Both the position numbers and the translations under genes were made by a program. From positions 217,501 to 281,500 of the forward strand of contig JBBDHG010000160.1 of the NCBI GenBank assembly GCA_037951165.1: DNA of 64,000 bases. The letters are read 5' to 3'. Within the stretch, counting starts at the first letter, position 1. Each line of letters starts with the position of its first letter. Below, piece by piece: positions 1-10,450 of the stretch. Below the pieces are notes generated by a model. It saw only the letters and a program-made list of their open reading frames with translations, had not been told where the DNA came from and did not search any database. This stretch comes from Lophius americanus (Eukaryota; Chordata; Actinopteri; Lophiiformes; Lophiidae).

Positions 1-1032
1 TTGACTTTTGGTAGTTTAATCACATTTTGATCAAAAGACATTTGAAAATCTAAACTTTTCCTGTGCTGCTACTTTTAGGAAAACATCAGAGTATTTGTCG
101 GTGGTAGATTTCTGACTATATCCCTTTCCTGCAGCGTGCCTGCTTACCCTTTTATTCCCTCTAACGTGTGTGACGTGGAGTAATAAAAAAAAGACGAGTG
201 TGTCTCAGACTGGTGTGTTTCTGCAGGAAGACGCCTCCCTGTTTCATCACACTATGATACTCTGGAGATGGCAGCAACTATTCACATTTCTCTTCCTGTT
301 TTCCACTTCCTGTCAGGCTTATGAGAACACCACACAGCTTTTAAAAGCAGCAATCGTGAATCATTGAATTCAAATTTGTATTTACGGCCTTAGGGTGACT
401 TTTTGGTCCGACTGGTTTGTTCAGGAGTGTGTGTGTGTGTCGGATATATTAACATAACCTTTAACAGGGGAGCTGACTCCAATGAGCAAACAGAAGTACA
501 TTATAGAGAAATAATTAGCACATCCTCTCTAGTCCTTGAGACTTACACAGGCAGGATATGATGTCATTTCACAATAAGGTTCCAGCAGTCATGTTTTAGC
601 TCTTCACCATCAGCAATTGCAGCTAATATTGGGGTTAATATTTGTTCGAGGTTTTTTTTGTTAGAAATGGTGACAAATGAGAATCAAATCTCTTATTCTC
701 GATTAATCGTAAACTTAAAGGAATGAAAAATGAAATGGTTCAAGCAGCACATGGAAAATGTCTACAGACACGATGAAGAAGACATTTATTATAGGAGGAC
801 TCTGTCCAGGGGGACTAGTCACCTTTTTGGTTGTTAGAACCTACCAAAAAGGTCTGGGATTGTAGATAGAGGATGTGAGGAGACTAGACTCGACTGGCCT
901 CTGTTATCTGATCCCCCTTTAAATCCCCCTACTGATTCTGTCACCACAGGTTCTGATAAAGTACTGTGAACACATGATGACATCACAGAGCTGTTTCGGC
1001 TGCAACAAAAGGGAACTACACAACATTGGGCA

Positions 1033-1062
1033 GGTAGTTTTAATGTTTTGGCTGATCAGAGT
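1033..1062 (+). repeat. Dispersed teleost DNA-element end
   Basis: The sequence reads gggcaggtag followed by ttttaatgttttggctgatc. Closely related ends occur at 22557-22583 and 29404-29424. I know this motif as the end of a very common non-autonomous fish element; the family name is not assigned. The body to the left is too decayed to delimit. Confidence 0.5.
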
Positions 1063-1900
1063 ATTTGAGAGACTTCTGGCTGGTGACGGTTTTATTTAAT
1101 ATCTTTTATCTGCGGTGGCCCACAGGGGCAAACGTAACGCAACTCCAGAAAACACAGGAATAGATTGAAGCACAAGGTTTGATTTCATCAATGGGGAGGT
1201 GGTCTAAGGAGAACGCTGCTCCCAAGAATAAAACTCTGCACAGAGGGGAGTGGTGGAGCCACCAGAGACCAGGTTCAGGTCCAGGGGGCTTCGGAGAGTT
1301 CTCTACAGGAGGTTGTTTTCTATCTTGGTGGACCAAGAGGGGCTTGAAGAAGTCCTGCAGTCAGTCCCGGGTTCCACAGATATGAAAGGACCGTTTCATG
1401 ACAATTTAGTTTAAATACTTTGGAGTTTTCTTGTGATTCTGGTACGTGGAACATAGAAGTTCTTATGGCAGGTGATTTAAACCTCTTAAGCCTTCAATCC
1501 AATGGGGGGGGGGGGCATATGTGACCTATTTCCCCCATAATTCCAGGCTTGCTCAACAAAGTTGTGGGACTATTTCCATTCCCAGGTATCTGTGCGTTCC
1601 TCATCTACTCTCCAAGTTTAGACACATCCTTCTGTCAGTTTGGGAACACTTATCAAATGTGTCTGGGCAGGATGTGTCTGTCTCCTCAGCGCAGGGGGCG
1701 TTCAGGGACACTCGGTAACTTTCAGCGAGCTCGAGTTACACATTCAGGTTCAGTTTAATGCCAGTATGACTGTGAGTTACTTTGATGCTAATTGCTCAAA
1801 CCTGACATCGCTTAAGATTCTGTGGGATAATTTTAACAACAGCATTTTGGTTCATCCTGGTTCTGGGAACATGTTCTGGATCAGGGTCAGATCAGGTCCC

Positions 1901-1949
1901 TTCTTCTTCTTCTTCTTCTTCTCCTTCTTCTTCTTCTTCTTCTTCTTCT
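1901..1949 (+). repeat. (TTC)n microsatellite
   Basis: About 16 TTC units with one CTC interruption. Confidence 0.95.
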
Positions 1950-2144
1950 AGTGTGAGTTGTAGCCATTTTCCAGAGATGTGTTTGCCCCCATTCTCTCTG
2001 GTTATGAACATTCCTGTCTCCACATGTTTTTCTTACATACGTCAGCGTTGGCGTGACGACTTCAGTCCAGTTCTGATGTTTTCAGCTACTGTTCATGAAA
2101 CTCTTTAGATTGGTTTGTAGTAAACACAAAACCACTGTGCACGT

Positions 2145-2181
2145 ATACGTGCATATATACATATATACATATATATATATG

Positions 2182-2215
<34 letters not shown>
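2145..2215 (+). repeat. (TA)n/(CA)n compound microsatellite
   Basis: A TATACA/TA-rich block passes directly into an uninterrupted CA tract from about 2189. Confidence 0.95.
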
Positions 2216-2453
2216 TTAGAATAACTTTAAACCAGCAGCAGGAGGATTCAGATATTCAGTTACATTTATAAAGTAATAGCCCAATGGAAATATTCTGTTT
2301 CAAGTCAAAAAAAAAACCGCATCTATTTTTATTTATTATTATAATATATAATATATCATATTTTTTATTGTCAAAAAAGTATTTTAAAATGATAAAATAA
2401 AAATGACTGAAACTAAAAATTAAAAAATGATTTATCAAAAATAAATAAAATAA

Positions 2454-2456
<3 letters not shown>

Positions 2457-2520
<64 letters not shown>

Positions 2521-2544
2521 TAATAATAATAATAATAATAATAA
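2457..2544 (+). repeat. (TAA)n microsatellite
   Basis: Nearly 30 TAA units with one TGA interruption around 2519, followed by A-rich DNA to about 2570. Confidence 0.95.
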
Positions 2545-2786
2545 AGAAATAAGAAATAAAGAAATAATAATAATACATTTTCATTTCAGACTCGTGTCAT
2601 CCATAATTTTAATAAAGTTATAATAGAGGATCATTTATAACGATTTAAAAAAAATAACAAACTGTTTAAAATATTGTTTCAATTATTATTATATTGTATC
2701 TTGTTTTAGATATTGTGAATTATATTTTAGTATGACCATGTAAAGAATTTATAATGTATTAATATTTCAATGAAAAAAAACTTCAA

Positions 2787-2930
2787 ATACACACACACAC
2801 AAATACACACACACACAAACACACACACACAAATACACACACATAAACACACACACACCGAGAAATACACACACACACACACACACATACACACACACAA
2901 ACACACACACACAAATACACACACACACAA
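2787..2930 (+). repeat. Interrupted (CA)n microsatellite
   Basis: CA blocks are separated by regular AAATA or AAA interruptions, giving a higher-order periodic pattern. It opens spurious long frames on the minus strand that are not genes. Confidence 0.9.
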
Positions 2931-3189
2931 ATGATTTTATTTAGGACAGAAAATTGAAATGAAATGAAATGATTGAAACGAATGATGAAGTGTCTCGATA
3001 ATAATTTCACAACAACTTATGGTTGTATTTAGACATAATTGGTTAATATGTAACTTCTAGCTTGTATGTTGTATGAAATTTTTTAATCATCTATTTTAAA
3101 CCATTCCATCAATAATCCCAAGCAGCAGATGATTGAGGAGAAACCAACTGATGAATTCATGTTTCCATGACGACGCTGCGGCTGATTTG

Positions 3190-3660
3190 AATTTCCTGAA
3201 AATGCATTCGATCAAATTCCTCCTGATATGAATCCAGGAAATAAGAACGATAAACCCAACCCATTACATCTCCAGCGTTTTTATAACTGTTGTAAAATGT
3301 GTATGTTGTTGTTGCGGCACAGGCTAAATCAAAACAGAAAAAGAAAAAGAAAAAAGGATTGTGAAAGTGAGGTGACAATAAATGAAAATGAGGTTAATTC
3401 AATTAATCATTCATTTTAGTTATGTTATTAATATCTGTACGTTTGTTTTACTTCTTTTGAAGTTACTAGTTGTTGTTTTTTGCTTAATTTGCAATTTCCA
3501 CAACATAAACAACATTTGTAACATTTTTGATTATATGACAAAAAATAAATAGTTCCATAAATAGTTTTATATCAATTGTGTCCAAATATGTTTTCAGAAC
3601 TGCTCAAATGTAATCCAGAACATTAGTAGTGTGTAATAATAAATAAATAGATTGAAGTTT
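3190..3660 (+). repeat. AT-rich segment, first copy of a diverged direct repeat
   Basis: This resembles 4750-5165 in the same orientation. Matching blocks include caaattcctcc, atgaatccag, aataagaacgat, cttcttttgaa, atttccacaacata, aatgtaat-cagaacatta and the closing aataaataaatgga-like run. It is either an old tandem duplication or two insertions of one element. Confidence 0.6.
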
Positions 3661-4436
3661 TGTTTTTTTAGCCACCTTTAAATGAAGGTGACCTGATTTA
3701 TCAGTAAAAATGCTGATAAAAGTTTTTATATTTGACTTGTGATAAAAGTTTCTGCACTGTTGAACTCATTCCTAAAAACGTTTATTTCAATGCTTCTTTT
3801 ATGTTCTTTTATCTCGCTCTATTTCAACGGATTATTTAATCTGTCTTTTATGGTAATTCATGCTTTTATCTTTTGCCAGTCGTATCTGTTCAGCACTTTG
3901 TTAAACCCATTTTGGTTGTTTGAATGTACTATATAAATAGACTCTGACCTTGACTTTGACTCCTTCCATTAAATATAATACATGAGAACTTTTTCCCACA
4001 CTGCCATCATGGCTGCGAACCTTCAGTTCAAGTTTTCTGTGACACGATTTGAATTTAAGTCGGAGAAAATTGGAGAAAAATCCATAAATTATTCAACGTT
4101 TCTCTCGCTTTGACCTCGTGACCTTTTGCTCGTGAAGACGAACCGAAAACTGGAATTCTTCTATTGTGAAATGAAGGAAGTTATTTAATTATTGTCATTC
4201 TTAAGGGTAAACTCCGTTATTTCATAATCTGGGAACCGTCCCTTAAATCAGTGCAGCGACAAGCGTCAAGGACCTCATGACAAAGATGAGCTTTTTTCAA
4301 CAAGATGAGGACTTTTCATCTCTTTTTCCAAAAGTCGACAACCGGGACATCACATGATCACCAGATTTTTAGGATGGTAGAAAAGAAAAAAAAACAACGG
4401 GTGCGAACGTGTTTCCTGGTCAGGTGAGCCGTACCT

Positions 4437-4555
4437 TACTGAGCGTGTCCGGGGGGATGCCGTCCAGGTGGAGGCGTGAGCTGCCTCCGCTCATGTCGGA
4501 CCTCTTTGAGCTCTTCTCGCCGTTCAAACGTGTGCTGTTCATCTGCTGAGGAAAA
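4437..4555 (-). CDS. Candidate exon of an unidentified gene
   Basis: On the minus strand a CAG acceptor (tttcctcagcag) opens directly onto an ATG. The frame begins MNSTRLNGEKSSKRSDMSGG and runs to DGIPPDTLSK. It is followed by two overlapping donors, GTAAGG (after CTCA) and GTACGG (after AGTAAG). The block is markedly more GC-rich than its AT-rich surroundings, which is why it stands out. A second open frame through the same bases (DEQHTFERREELKEV...) means the frame is not certain. I do not recognise the family. If real, it could be the start-codon exon of a minus-strand gene continuing left of the window, with the CpG-rich block at 9640-9830 as its first exon. A conserved non-coding element is the alternative. 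Confidence 0.4.
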
Positions 4556-4563
4556 TCATTAAA

Positions 4564-4680
4564 GGGTCAGTTCACACAAAATGATAAAACATCTAATCCC
4601 TAGTGGAGTAAGGGATGCAGATCATCACTGGCTTCAACAATATAACTAGCTTTAACGTTTCATAATAATGACTTATAGGA
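4564..4680 (+). repeat. Direct repeat B, copy 1
   Basis: Matches 5349-5480 in the same orientation: both contain cacacaaa, atctaatccctagtggagta, gatgcag and gtttcataataatga. The offset is about 787 bp. Confidence 0.65.
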
Positions 4681-4688
4681 CTGAAAAT

Positions 4689-4754
4689 GCTTTAGATCTA
4701 AGTTTTGATCCAAATGTAAAGTGCATTATAAATTAAATGTGTTATTATTATTAT
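4689..4754 (+). repeat. Dispersed repeat (ttgatccaaatgtaaagtgc family), copy 1
   Basis: Shares about 45 bp with 31696-31751 (same strand) and 18010-18079 (opposite strand), ending in a TTA-rich tail. It looks like the 3' end of a retroposed element. Confidence 0.7.
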
Positions 4755-5165
4755 CTATGTTCAAATTCCTCCGGATATGAATCCAGAAAATAAGAACGAT
4801 ACATCAAACCCTCGTCTACAGTGATCCTATAACTATTATAAAATGTTCAATTCATATCAGTTCATATTAGTTCGTTCCTGAAACATCTTTATCTTACATG
4901 GAGCTTTTATGGCCTTTTTTATTTTTTTTCACTTCTTTTGAAATTAAATCAGCTTGACATTCCTTTTTTTCTTTTTTCTTTTTTTTAAATTGGCATTTCC
5001 ACAACATATACAAAATCAGTTAGTTTTCTGATTATAGGATAATAAAAAAACAACCAAAATATTTCCTTAATTGTTTGATATCAATTTTGTCAAAATAATT
5101 TGTTATAACAGCTTAAATGTAATACAGAACATTATTAATGTGTTTTTAATAAATAAATGGATTTA
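4750..5165 (+). repeat. AT-rich segment, second copy of the direct repeat
   Basis: Partner of 3190-3660. The region to about 5340 shows no gene. Confidence 0.6.
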
Positions 5166-5348
5166 ATTGTATTTTAATGGGTATATATAAATATGGTCTG
5201 TGATACCCGTGTTTTTAAGGGGTTAATTAAGCGACATGTGTAGTTTATTATTTATTCAGAAAAGTACATAGATTTCAGAATATCCTTTAACGTGAAAAAA
5301 AAACAAACATAAACAATAACTGTGCAGAAAACGGTTGTTAGGAAAAAC

Positions 5349-5480
5349 ACCCCAAAGTGTCAATTCACACAAATCATAAAATATCTAATCCCTAGTGGAG
5401 TAAAAGATGCAGAGCATCCCTGCCTCATCTTCCATCTGAATTGATTTTTGCATCGTTTCATAATAATGATTCCTAAATAA
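5349..5480 (+). repeat. Direct repeat B, copy 2
   Basis: Partner of 4564-4680. Confidence 0.65.
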
Positions 5481-5515
5481 AAGCATCTACATTGTTATAA
5501 ATTCAGATTTTCCTT

Positions 5516-5652
5516 ACCGGGCCTTAAAATAAGGACGTTAGCAAAGTTGTCAGCCTCTTCGTTGCTCAAGAAGTCCTGAAATGTCTGTCGATAAGTCTGA
5601 GCGGAGGTAATGATGGAATATGAGTCAGATGAGGGTGACACAAACTCAGAGC
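5516..5652 (-). other. Weak candidate exon
   Basis: On the minus strand a possible acceptor (caaatatag) is followed by an open frame reading SEFVSPSSDSY... to ...NFANVLILRPG and then a GTAAGG donor. Nothing in it is recognisable and the acceptor lacks a good pyrimidine tract. It lies between the other two pieces of the putative minus-strand gene, but chance is an equally good explanation. Confidence 0.2.
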
Positions 5653-5858
5653 TATATTTGGTGGAGACGTTGTAAGGCGACACGCTTGAGAAATGAATAA
5701 AAGTGAAACTGAAAGTGGGAAGGACGAAAATAAAATGAGTCTGAGGCTTGAGCGAGCCTAGAATGACCATCGATAATAATTCCATTCATTCTGAATGATT
5801 CCACATCTGGGCCACATTGGCTGTCAACTCACAGTGCACGAGTCTACTTCACACGACT

Positions 5859-6889
5859 AACCAGCTAACCAACCAACCAACTAACCGACCAACCAGCCAA
5901 CCAACCAACCAACCAACCAGCCAACCAACCAACCAACCAACCAGCCAACCAACCAACCAACCAGCCAACCAACCAACCAACCAACCAACCAACCAGCCAA
6001 CCAACCAACCAACCAACCAACCAGCCAACCAACCAACCAACCAGCCAACCACACCAATCAAGACTTTTCCAAAACCAAACCCTGAAACCATAATTCAAAG
6101 TGTGAAACTTACACCACACCAACTACACAGTTGTCATAGATACGAACCTCCAAATAAACCCATTTCTATTAAACCAGGATCAAACACTTTCATCAGATCT
6201 GCACCAACCAGCCAGCCAGCCAATCAACCAACCAACCAGCCAACGAACCAACCAACCAACCAACCAACCAACCAACCAACCAACCAACCAACCAACCAAC
6301 CAGCTAACCAACCAGCTAACCAACCAACAAACTAACCAACCAACCAGCTAACCAACCAACCAGCCAACAAACCAACCAGCTAACCAACCAGCTAACCAAC
6401 CAACCAATTAACCAACCAACCAGCTAACCAACCAAACAGCTAACCATCCAACCAGTTAACAAACTAGTCAACCAACCAGACAACCAGTGAACAAACCACT
6501 GAATAGACCAACCAACCAACTAGCCAACCCACTAGTCAACAAACCAGTCAACCAACCAAACAACAAACCTGTCAATCAGCATCCCAGTCATCCAACCAAC
6601 CAACCAACCAACCACCAAACAATCAACCACTTAACCAACCAACCAACTAGCCAACCAACCAGTCAACCAAACCAGTAAATCAACCAACCAACCAACCAAC
6701 CAGAAAACAAACTGTTCAACCAACCTATCAACCAACAAACCGGTCAACCATCCAACCAACCAAGCAACCAGACAACCAACCAACCAACAAACCAACCAAG
6801 CAACCAGTCAACCAACCAACCAACCAACCAGCCAACCAGTATACCAACCAACCAACAACAAACCGGCCTATCTACCAACTAACAAAGTC
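5859..6889 (+). repeat. (AACC)n tetranucleotide satellite, about 1 kb
   Basis: Long runs of AACC with frequent ccagccaacc, ccagctaacc and caacaaacc variants, interrupted by unique sequence at about 6050-6204. The repetitive NQPT/GWLV frames it produces on both strands are artefacts of the repeat and not proteins. Confidence 0.95.
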
Positions 6890-7078
6890 TAATGGAAAAG
6901 CACTAATTAGCTTTCATACCTCATGTTCCTGTGCTAACCAATAACATCATGACCTATGACCCCATATACTCTAATCTTCACATCCTGATCTTCAAACAAC
7001 CTTATTTTGCAGACCTTGGAGACACTCACAGATACCAACCCAACACTCTAGCAAGTTAGCAAAAGTATACGCACATGC

Positions 7079-7112
7079 ACAAACACACGCACACACACAC
7101 ATGCACACACAA

Positions 7113-7163
<51 letters not shown>
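7079..7163 (+). repeat. (CA)n microsatellite
   Basis: CA tract with early TG and AA interruptions; it abuts the 5' end of the SINE. Confidence 0.95.
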
Positions 7164-7165
<2 letters not shown>

Positions 7166-7172
7166 TGCACAC

Positions 7173-7428
7173 GGGGGCGTCTGTAACTCAGTGGGTAGAG
7201 CAGCCTTCTCCCAATCAGAAGTTTGGAAGGTAGCCAGTTCAAGTCCCACAATTAAACCCTACCACAAGGGTCTAACTGTCGTAGGGTCCTTGAGCAAGAC
7301 CCTGAAACCGTATCTCCCCAGGTACTTCAAAGAGGCAGCCCACTGCTCCCTCAGGGATGGATGGAATGCAGAGAAGGAATTTTACTATGTTGTACGGATG
7401 TATGTGATCAATAAAGATTATTTGTCTT

Positions 7429-7432
<4 letters not shown>
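7173..7432 (+). mobile_element. tRNA-derived SINE
   Basis: The head is tRNA-like, with a Pol III A box (tgtaactcagtgggtagagc, 7182-7201) and a B box (agttcaagtccc, about 7236-7247). The body contains the blocks gtccttgagcaagaccctgaa, ggcagcccactgctcc and gatggatggaatgcagag, then an aataaagatt tail. These blocks are typical of teleost tRNA-derived SINEs whose tail is shared with a partner LINE. CA microsatellites lie on both sides, which often seed at such insertions. The exact family is not assigned. Confidence 0.85.

Positions 7433-7478
<46 letters not shown>
7433..7478 (+). repeat. (CA)n microsatellite
   Basis: Uninterrupted CA tract directly at the 3' end of the SINE. Confidence 0.95.
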
Positions 7479-7480
<2 letters not shown>

Positions 7481-7899
7481 TAGGTTTAAGTCAGGCTTGA
7501 TTAGGGAGTTATGTTTAGGCACCATTACTCCAGTTTTGAAGCCAGAGGTTGTGACATATTTGATCTGAGAGGAAGCTGCAGCTGATGACATGCTCTGTTG
7601 TGTTTGTGGGCGGAGCCTCATTGCACACACGCGCTGAGGATATTTACCTCGCCCTTTTTAACCTAGATCATGTCACCGCTCCTGTGGCTAAAAACACAGA
7701 CACGTGAGTCAGACTTTCGTTCACCTGGGTGGGCGGGGGATGTATGTCAGGTATTGTACATACAGTAGCGCGTAGAAACAGGATGAGCAGCAAATGTGAT
7801 CTTGTCTCAAATCGAAGGAGTAATATAGGTCCAAACCAGACCAGCTGGTTCAGGAGCTGACAGCTGACCCATTCCCTTTACTTATATATGATAATAATA

Positions 7900-8340
7900 T
7901 ATACCCACGCCGTCGTCCCCCAATCCCCTGCGTTGTGCAAGCTATCCCCCTGACTGAACTCCTCAAATAAAATGTGACGCTTTGTCCAGGGAAAAAGTTG
8001 GTTTTCCTATGAAAAAAGCTCCCCCTAGTGAGTAAAACATGAAGTATTTGAACAAAAACGATGATAAATACAAGATAGATCTCTTCCAGTCGATTCATGG
8101 GCACCAAAATTCTGACTAATCTGGACCGTTGGAAAATTAGGGCACAAAATCTTTTGGATAAAAAGCTCCCCCTAGTGTCGGAAATAAACAACGGACCTTC
8201 ACCAAAATCACTCCAGTTCTTCCTCGCACTGAGATCTACGTGGGTATAAAATTTGACAATGATCCATGAAAGAGTTTTTGAGTTGTCATCTTGACATGGA
8301 TGAACTGCGGTGGCGAATTTGACGAATCTATAATATCCAT
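7900..8340 (+). repeat. Probable interspersed repeat with gctccccctagtg motifs
   Basis: The words aaaaagctccccctagtg (about 8013-8032 and 8160-8178) recur about 148 bp apart. This word is frequent in fish interspersed repeats. No coding capacity is seen; family unknown. Confidence 0.4.
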
Positions 8341-8450
8341 GAATTTAATGATCAATTATTGAATAACAATATTGATAATAATGATAAATGCTACTTGATA
8401 CTTAAAACCCTTTAATGTCCTACTAAACTGAGCCTGTTTATTATGTTACC

Positions 8451-8600
8451 CAGCATGTATATGCTAAAGAGTAAGGGGCCTCTTCTGTGTCCCCTATGAC
8501 CAGTGGTGTCCCCCAGGGCTCCATCCTTGGCCCCTTACTCTTACTATATACATGCTGCCACTGGCTCATATTATTAATAGGGTCCGTCACATTCCTTAAT
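8451..8600 (+). mobile_element. LINE reverse-transcriptase fragment with fold-back
   Basis: Plus-strand bases 8500-8545 translate to SGVPQGSILGPLL, the conserved RT motif around the palm of LINE reverse transcriptases. After a frame change they give YMLPLAHIINR, as in fish L2/CR1-like elements. The preceding 8451-8480 is an inverted copy of 8529-8557, so the fragment can fold on itself. Only about 100 bp of the element remains. Confidence 0.7.
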
Positions 8601-8659
8601 AACAAATAGAGATTCAAAATGAGCTCAACCAAACCGTTGAGCAGGAAATTAAAGAGATA

Positions 8660-9639
8660 AGAACTTTGTGTTATTCTAGCATTTCAGAAGGAGATATTAT
8701 ACTTCATACTCCACTTGTCTAAGAGCTGTAGTTACTAGTTACCTTTCAGATTACAATGTTTTTTAACCCTTCTTGTTTCTCCAAATAGGTTGATTTTGAA
8801 TTTTTGCAATTGAAGGTATTAAAAGTGGACTTTTTAGAGACACGTTGTTCTAACAGGACCTTATGCTATACAAAAGCTACGATGATGATCTTATAGATTA
8901 AACTACTCTACAGTTAATAAAGTAGTCAGATTACGTCTACCTCTAACGTCTAACACTAAAATACACAGAGGGGGATCATTGCACTGCACAGCAAGTACTT
9001 TTACTTTGATACTTAAGTTACTTATGCAGTAATAATAATAATAATCATCTGTATTTGTTTGTACTTTTCAAAGTATAGTTTCAAAGTGTTCCACAGGACA
9101 AAATGAAATACACAACAGTGAAAAAAAATGCATAGAGCAATGTGAAAATGAGTCAAATAAACGAAATAAAATGATAAAAATGGACAATCAATAAAACAGA
9201 GATTGCAAGAAAAGACTAAAGAGGCGACAGAACAGAAACAACTCAGACCAAAAGTCCCTAAAAACACACTTGATTTTAAGATTTTTGAATGGGTTTCTTT
9301 TCTTTTTTTTTATTTGTAGTGGAGCATTTGTACTTTTACTCGAGTGAAAGAATCTGAATATTTAATCCGAATTCACACAGGTATGAACAAAACTCAGTTT
9401 TCAGGGGGAACCGCTCTGGAACTCCTCTATTGTGGTATTGGCGCAATAGAATAGTACATTTACTCAGGTACCATATTGAAACACAACTTTGAGACACTAG
9501 TACTTGAGTATCTCCATCTTACGTACGACACAGTGAGTACTTTTACATTGGCACTCTAAATACCTCCGGCTGATAATCCCTTAAATGCAGTACTTTGAGT
9601 AAAAGTACCTGATAAGTGAAGTAAAGTTACCCACCTCTG
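8660..9639 (+). mobile_element. Decayed hAT-like non-autonomous DNA transposon
   Basis: The region repeats the words aagtacttttactttgatac, gtacttttactcgagt and gtactttgagtaaaagtac, and ends with gtaaagttacccacctctg (9621-9639). The complement of that end starts CAGAGGTGGGTAAC, the usual terminal sequence of a very common fish hAT-like family. The left end is not clear. An internal part (9030-9240) looks like a separate A-rich repeat nested inside. Confidence 0.6.
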
Positions 9640-9830
9640 CGTCCCGCGTCGCGTCTCACACTCAGACAGGAGCCCACTTCCTCAACAAGGACCGGGGAGG
9701 TGTGTGAGATCCGGAATCGGGCTGCAGACCATTTACACGCACCGCATCTGAATAATGGCGCAGCTCCGGGAGACGCGCGCGCTCCGTGTGCCGGGTGCGG
9801 CCGTTGCGAACAAACAGCAACATAAACAAG
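9640..9830. promoter_or_regulatory. CpG-rich block, possible promoter or first exon
   Basis: In AT-rich surroundings this stretch has dense CpG (cgtcccgcgtcgcgtc, acgcgcgcgctccg, gggtgcggccgtt), which suggests an unmethylated promoter. Read on the minus strand it ends in GCAGAG followed by GTGGGT, a usable donor, so it could be a 5' exon of the unidentified minus-strand gene. On the plus strand it carries an ATG frame starting MAQLRETRALRVPG at 9755. Neither frame is recognisable. Confidence 0.4.
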
Positions 9831-10079
9831 CTGAACCGACGGAACAAAACCGACCTCGATCCCAGCAGGGCCTGTCAGAGAGGAAACCTGGACCTGGTCC
9901 TGATGGAGTCCAGGGGAAAGTGCAGCAGGGCCCGTCAGAACTAAAGGAAAGGTTCTGTTCGTGCGTAAAAGACGCACAGCCAGATTCTGTTCCTGGATCA
10001 GCCAATTCACAAACAGAACCATAATATATGCGTTTTAATCAATATATTCTGATCTAAAATGTTAAATGTGTGTTAAGAT

Positions 10080-10450
10080 AATATAGTTCAGTGGTGTGAA
10101 AAAATATTAGACCCCTCCTGGTTTTTTTTTCTATATTTGTTTTTATCGCAGACTAAATTGTGAGGGATGTTCAATTATTAAGTTTAAACGCTTCTATACT
10201 GCAAAAATGACTGGTTCCTACTGTCAAACCGACCTCATCACTATAGTAAACCATCTCCAGAGGCAGGACGTTGGCTTATTGGTCTCACCAGAAGCACATT
10301 ATGGGCAAAATCATAAGAAATTCCAGGAGCTGCTCATTGAAATACATCCGCTGTGAGGGGTTCCAAAGATATTTGTAATACTCTGGGACTCCACAGTAAA
10401 TCGAAAATATCAAAAGTCTCAACTACTTTTTTGGGTGAACATTTAGAAGA
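10080..10450 (+). mobile_element. Possible Tc1-like element remnant
   Basis: It begins gtggtgtgaaaaaatatt, as many fish Tc1-like or MITE copies do. It contains tccaaagatatttgtaatac and ctctgggactccacag, which resemble the N-terminal helix-turn-helix coding part of Tc1 transposases. No frame is intact and the ends are not defined. Confidence 0.4.

Larger units (their letters stand above)
1..4436. other. Intergenic or intronic DNA, no gene recognised
   Basis: No open frame here shows protein-like composition bounded by splice sites. The stretch is AT-rich and holds microsatellites (listed separately), a G run near 1505-1515, a perfect 11-bp inverted repeat (821-831 with 843-853, 11-bp loop) and the end of a dispersed DNA element near 1033-1062. 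It could be intron of a gene lying to the left. Confidence 0.6.

Noticed and set aside
1640..1951. 103-codon frame ending in poly-Phe
   Set aside because: The tail is the TTC microsatellite and the rest has no recognisable feature or supporting splice sites.
2727..3010. Cys/Val-rich frames on the minus strand
   Set aside because: Produced by the CA microsatellite (TGTGTG reads as C and V).
5817..6335. Long NQPT-repeat open frame and its GWLV shadows
   Set aside because: It follows only from the AACC tetranucleotide repeat, which is open in several frames; no start context, domain or splice signal.
7173..7250. Possible additional tRNA gene at the SINE head
   Set aside because: A and B boxes are present but the acceptor and anticodon stems do not close, and the downstream body is that of a SINE.
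7101..7568. 155-codon plus-strand frame
   Set aside because: It spans two CA tracts and the SINE, so it is repeat-derived.
9755..10024. 89-codon plus-strand frame starting MAQLRETRALRVPG
   Set aside because: GC-rich sequence in a CpG block stays open by composition; it contains an internal repeat of cagcagggcc and no recognisable domain, so it is kept only as part of the possible promoter.
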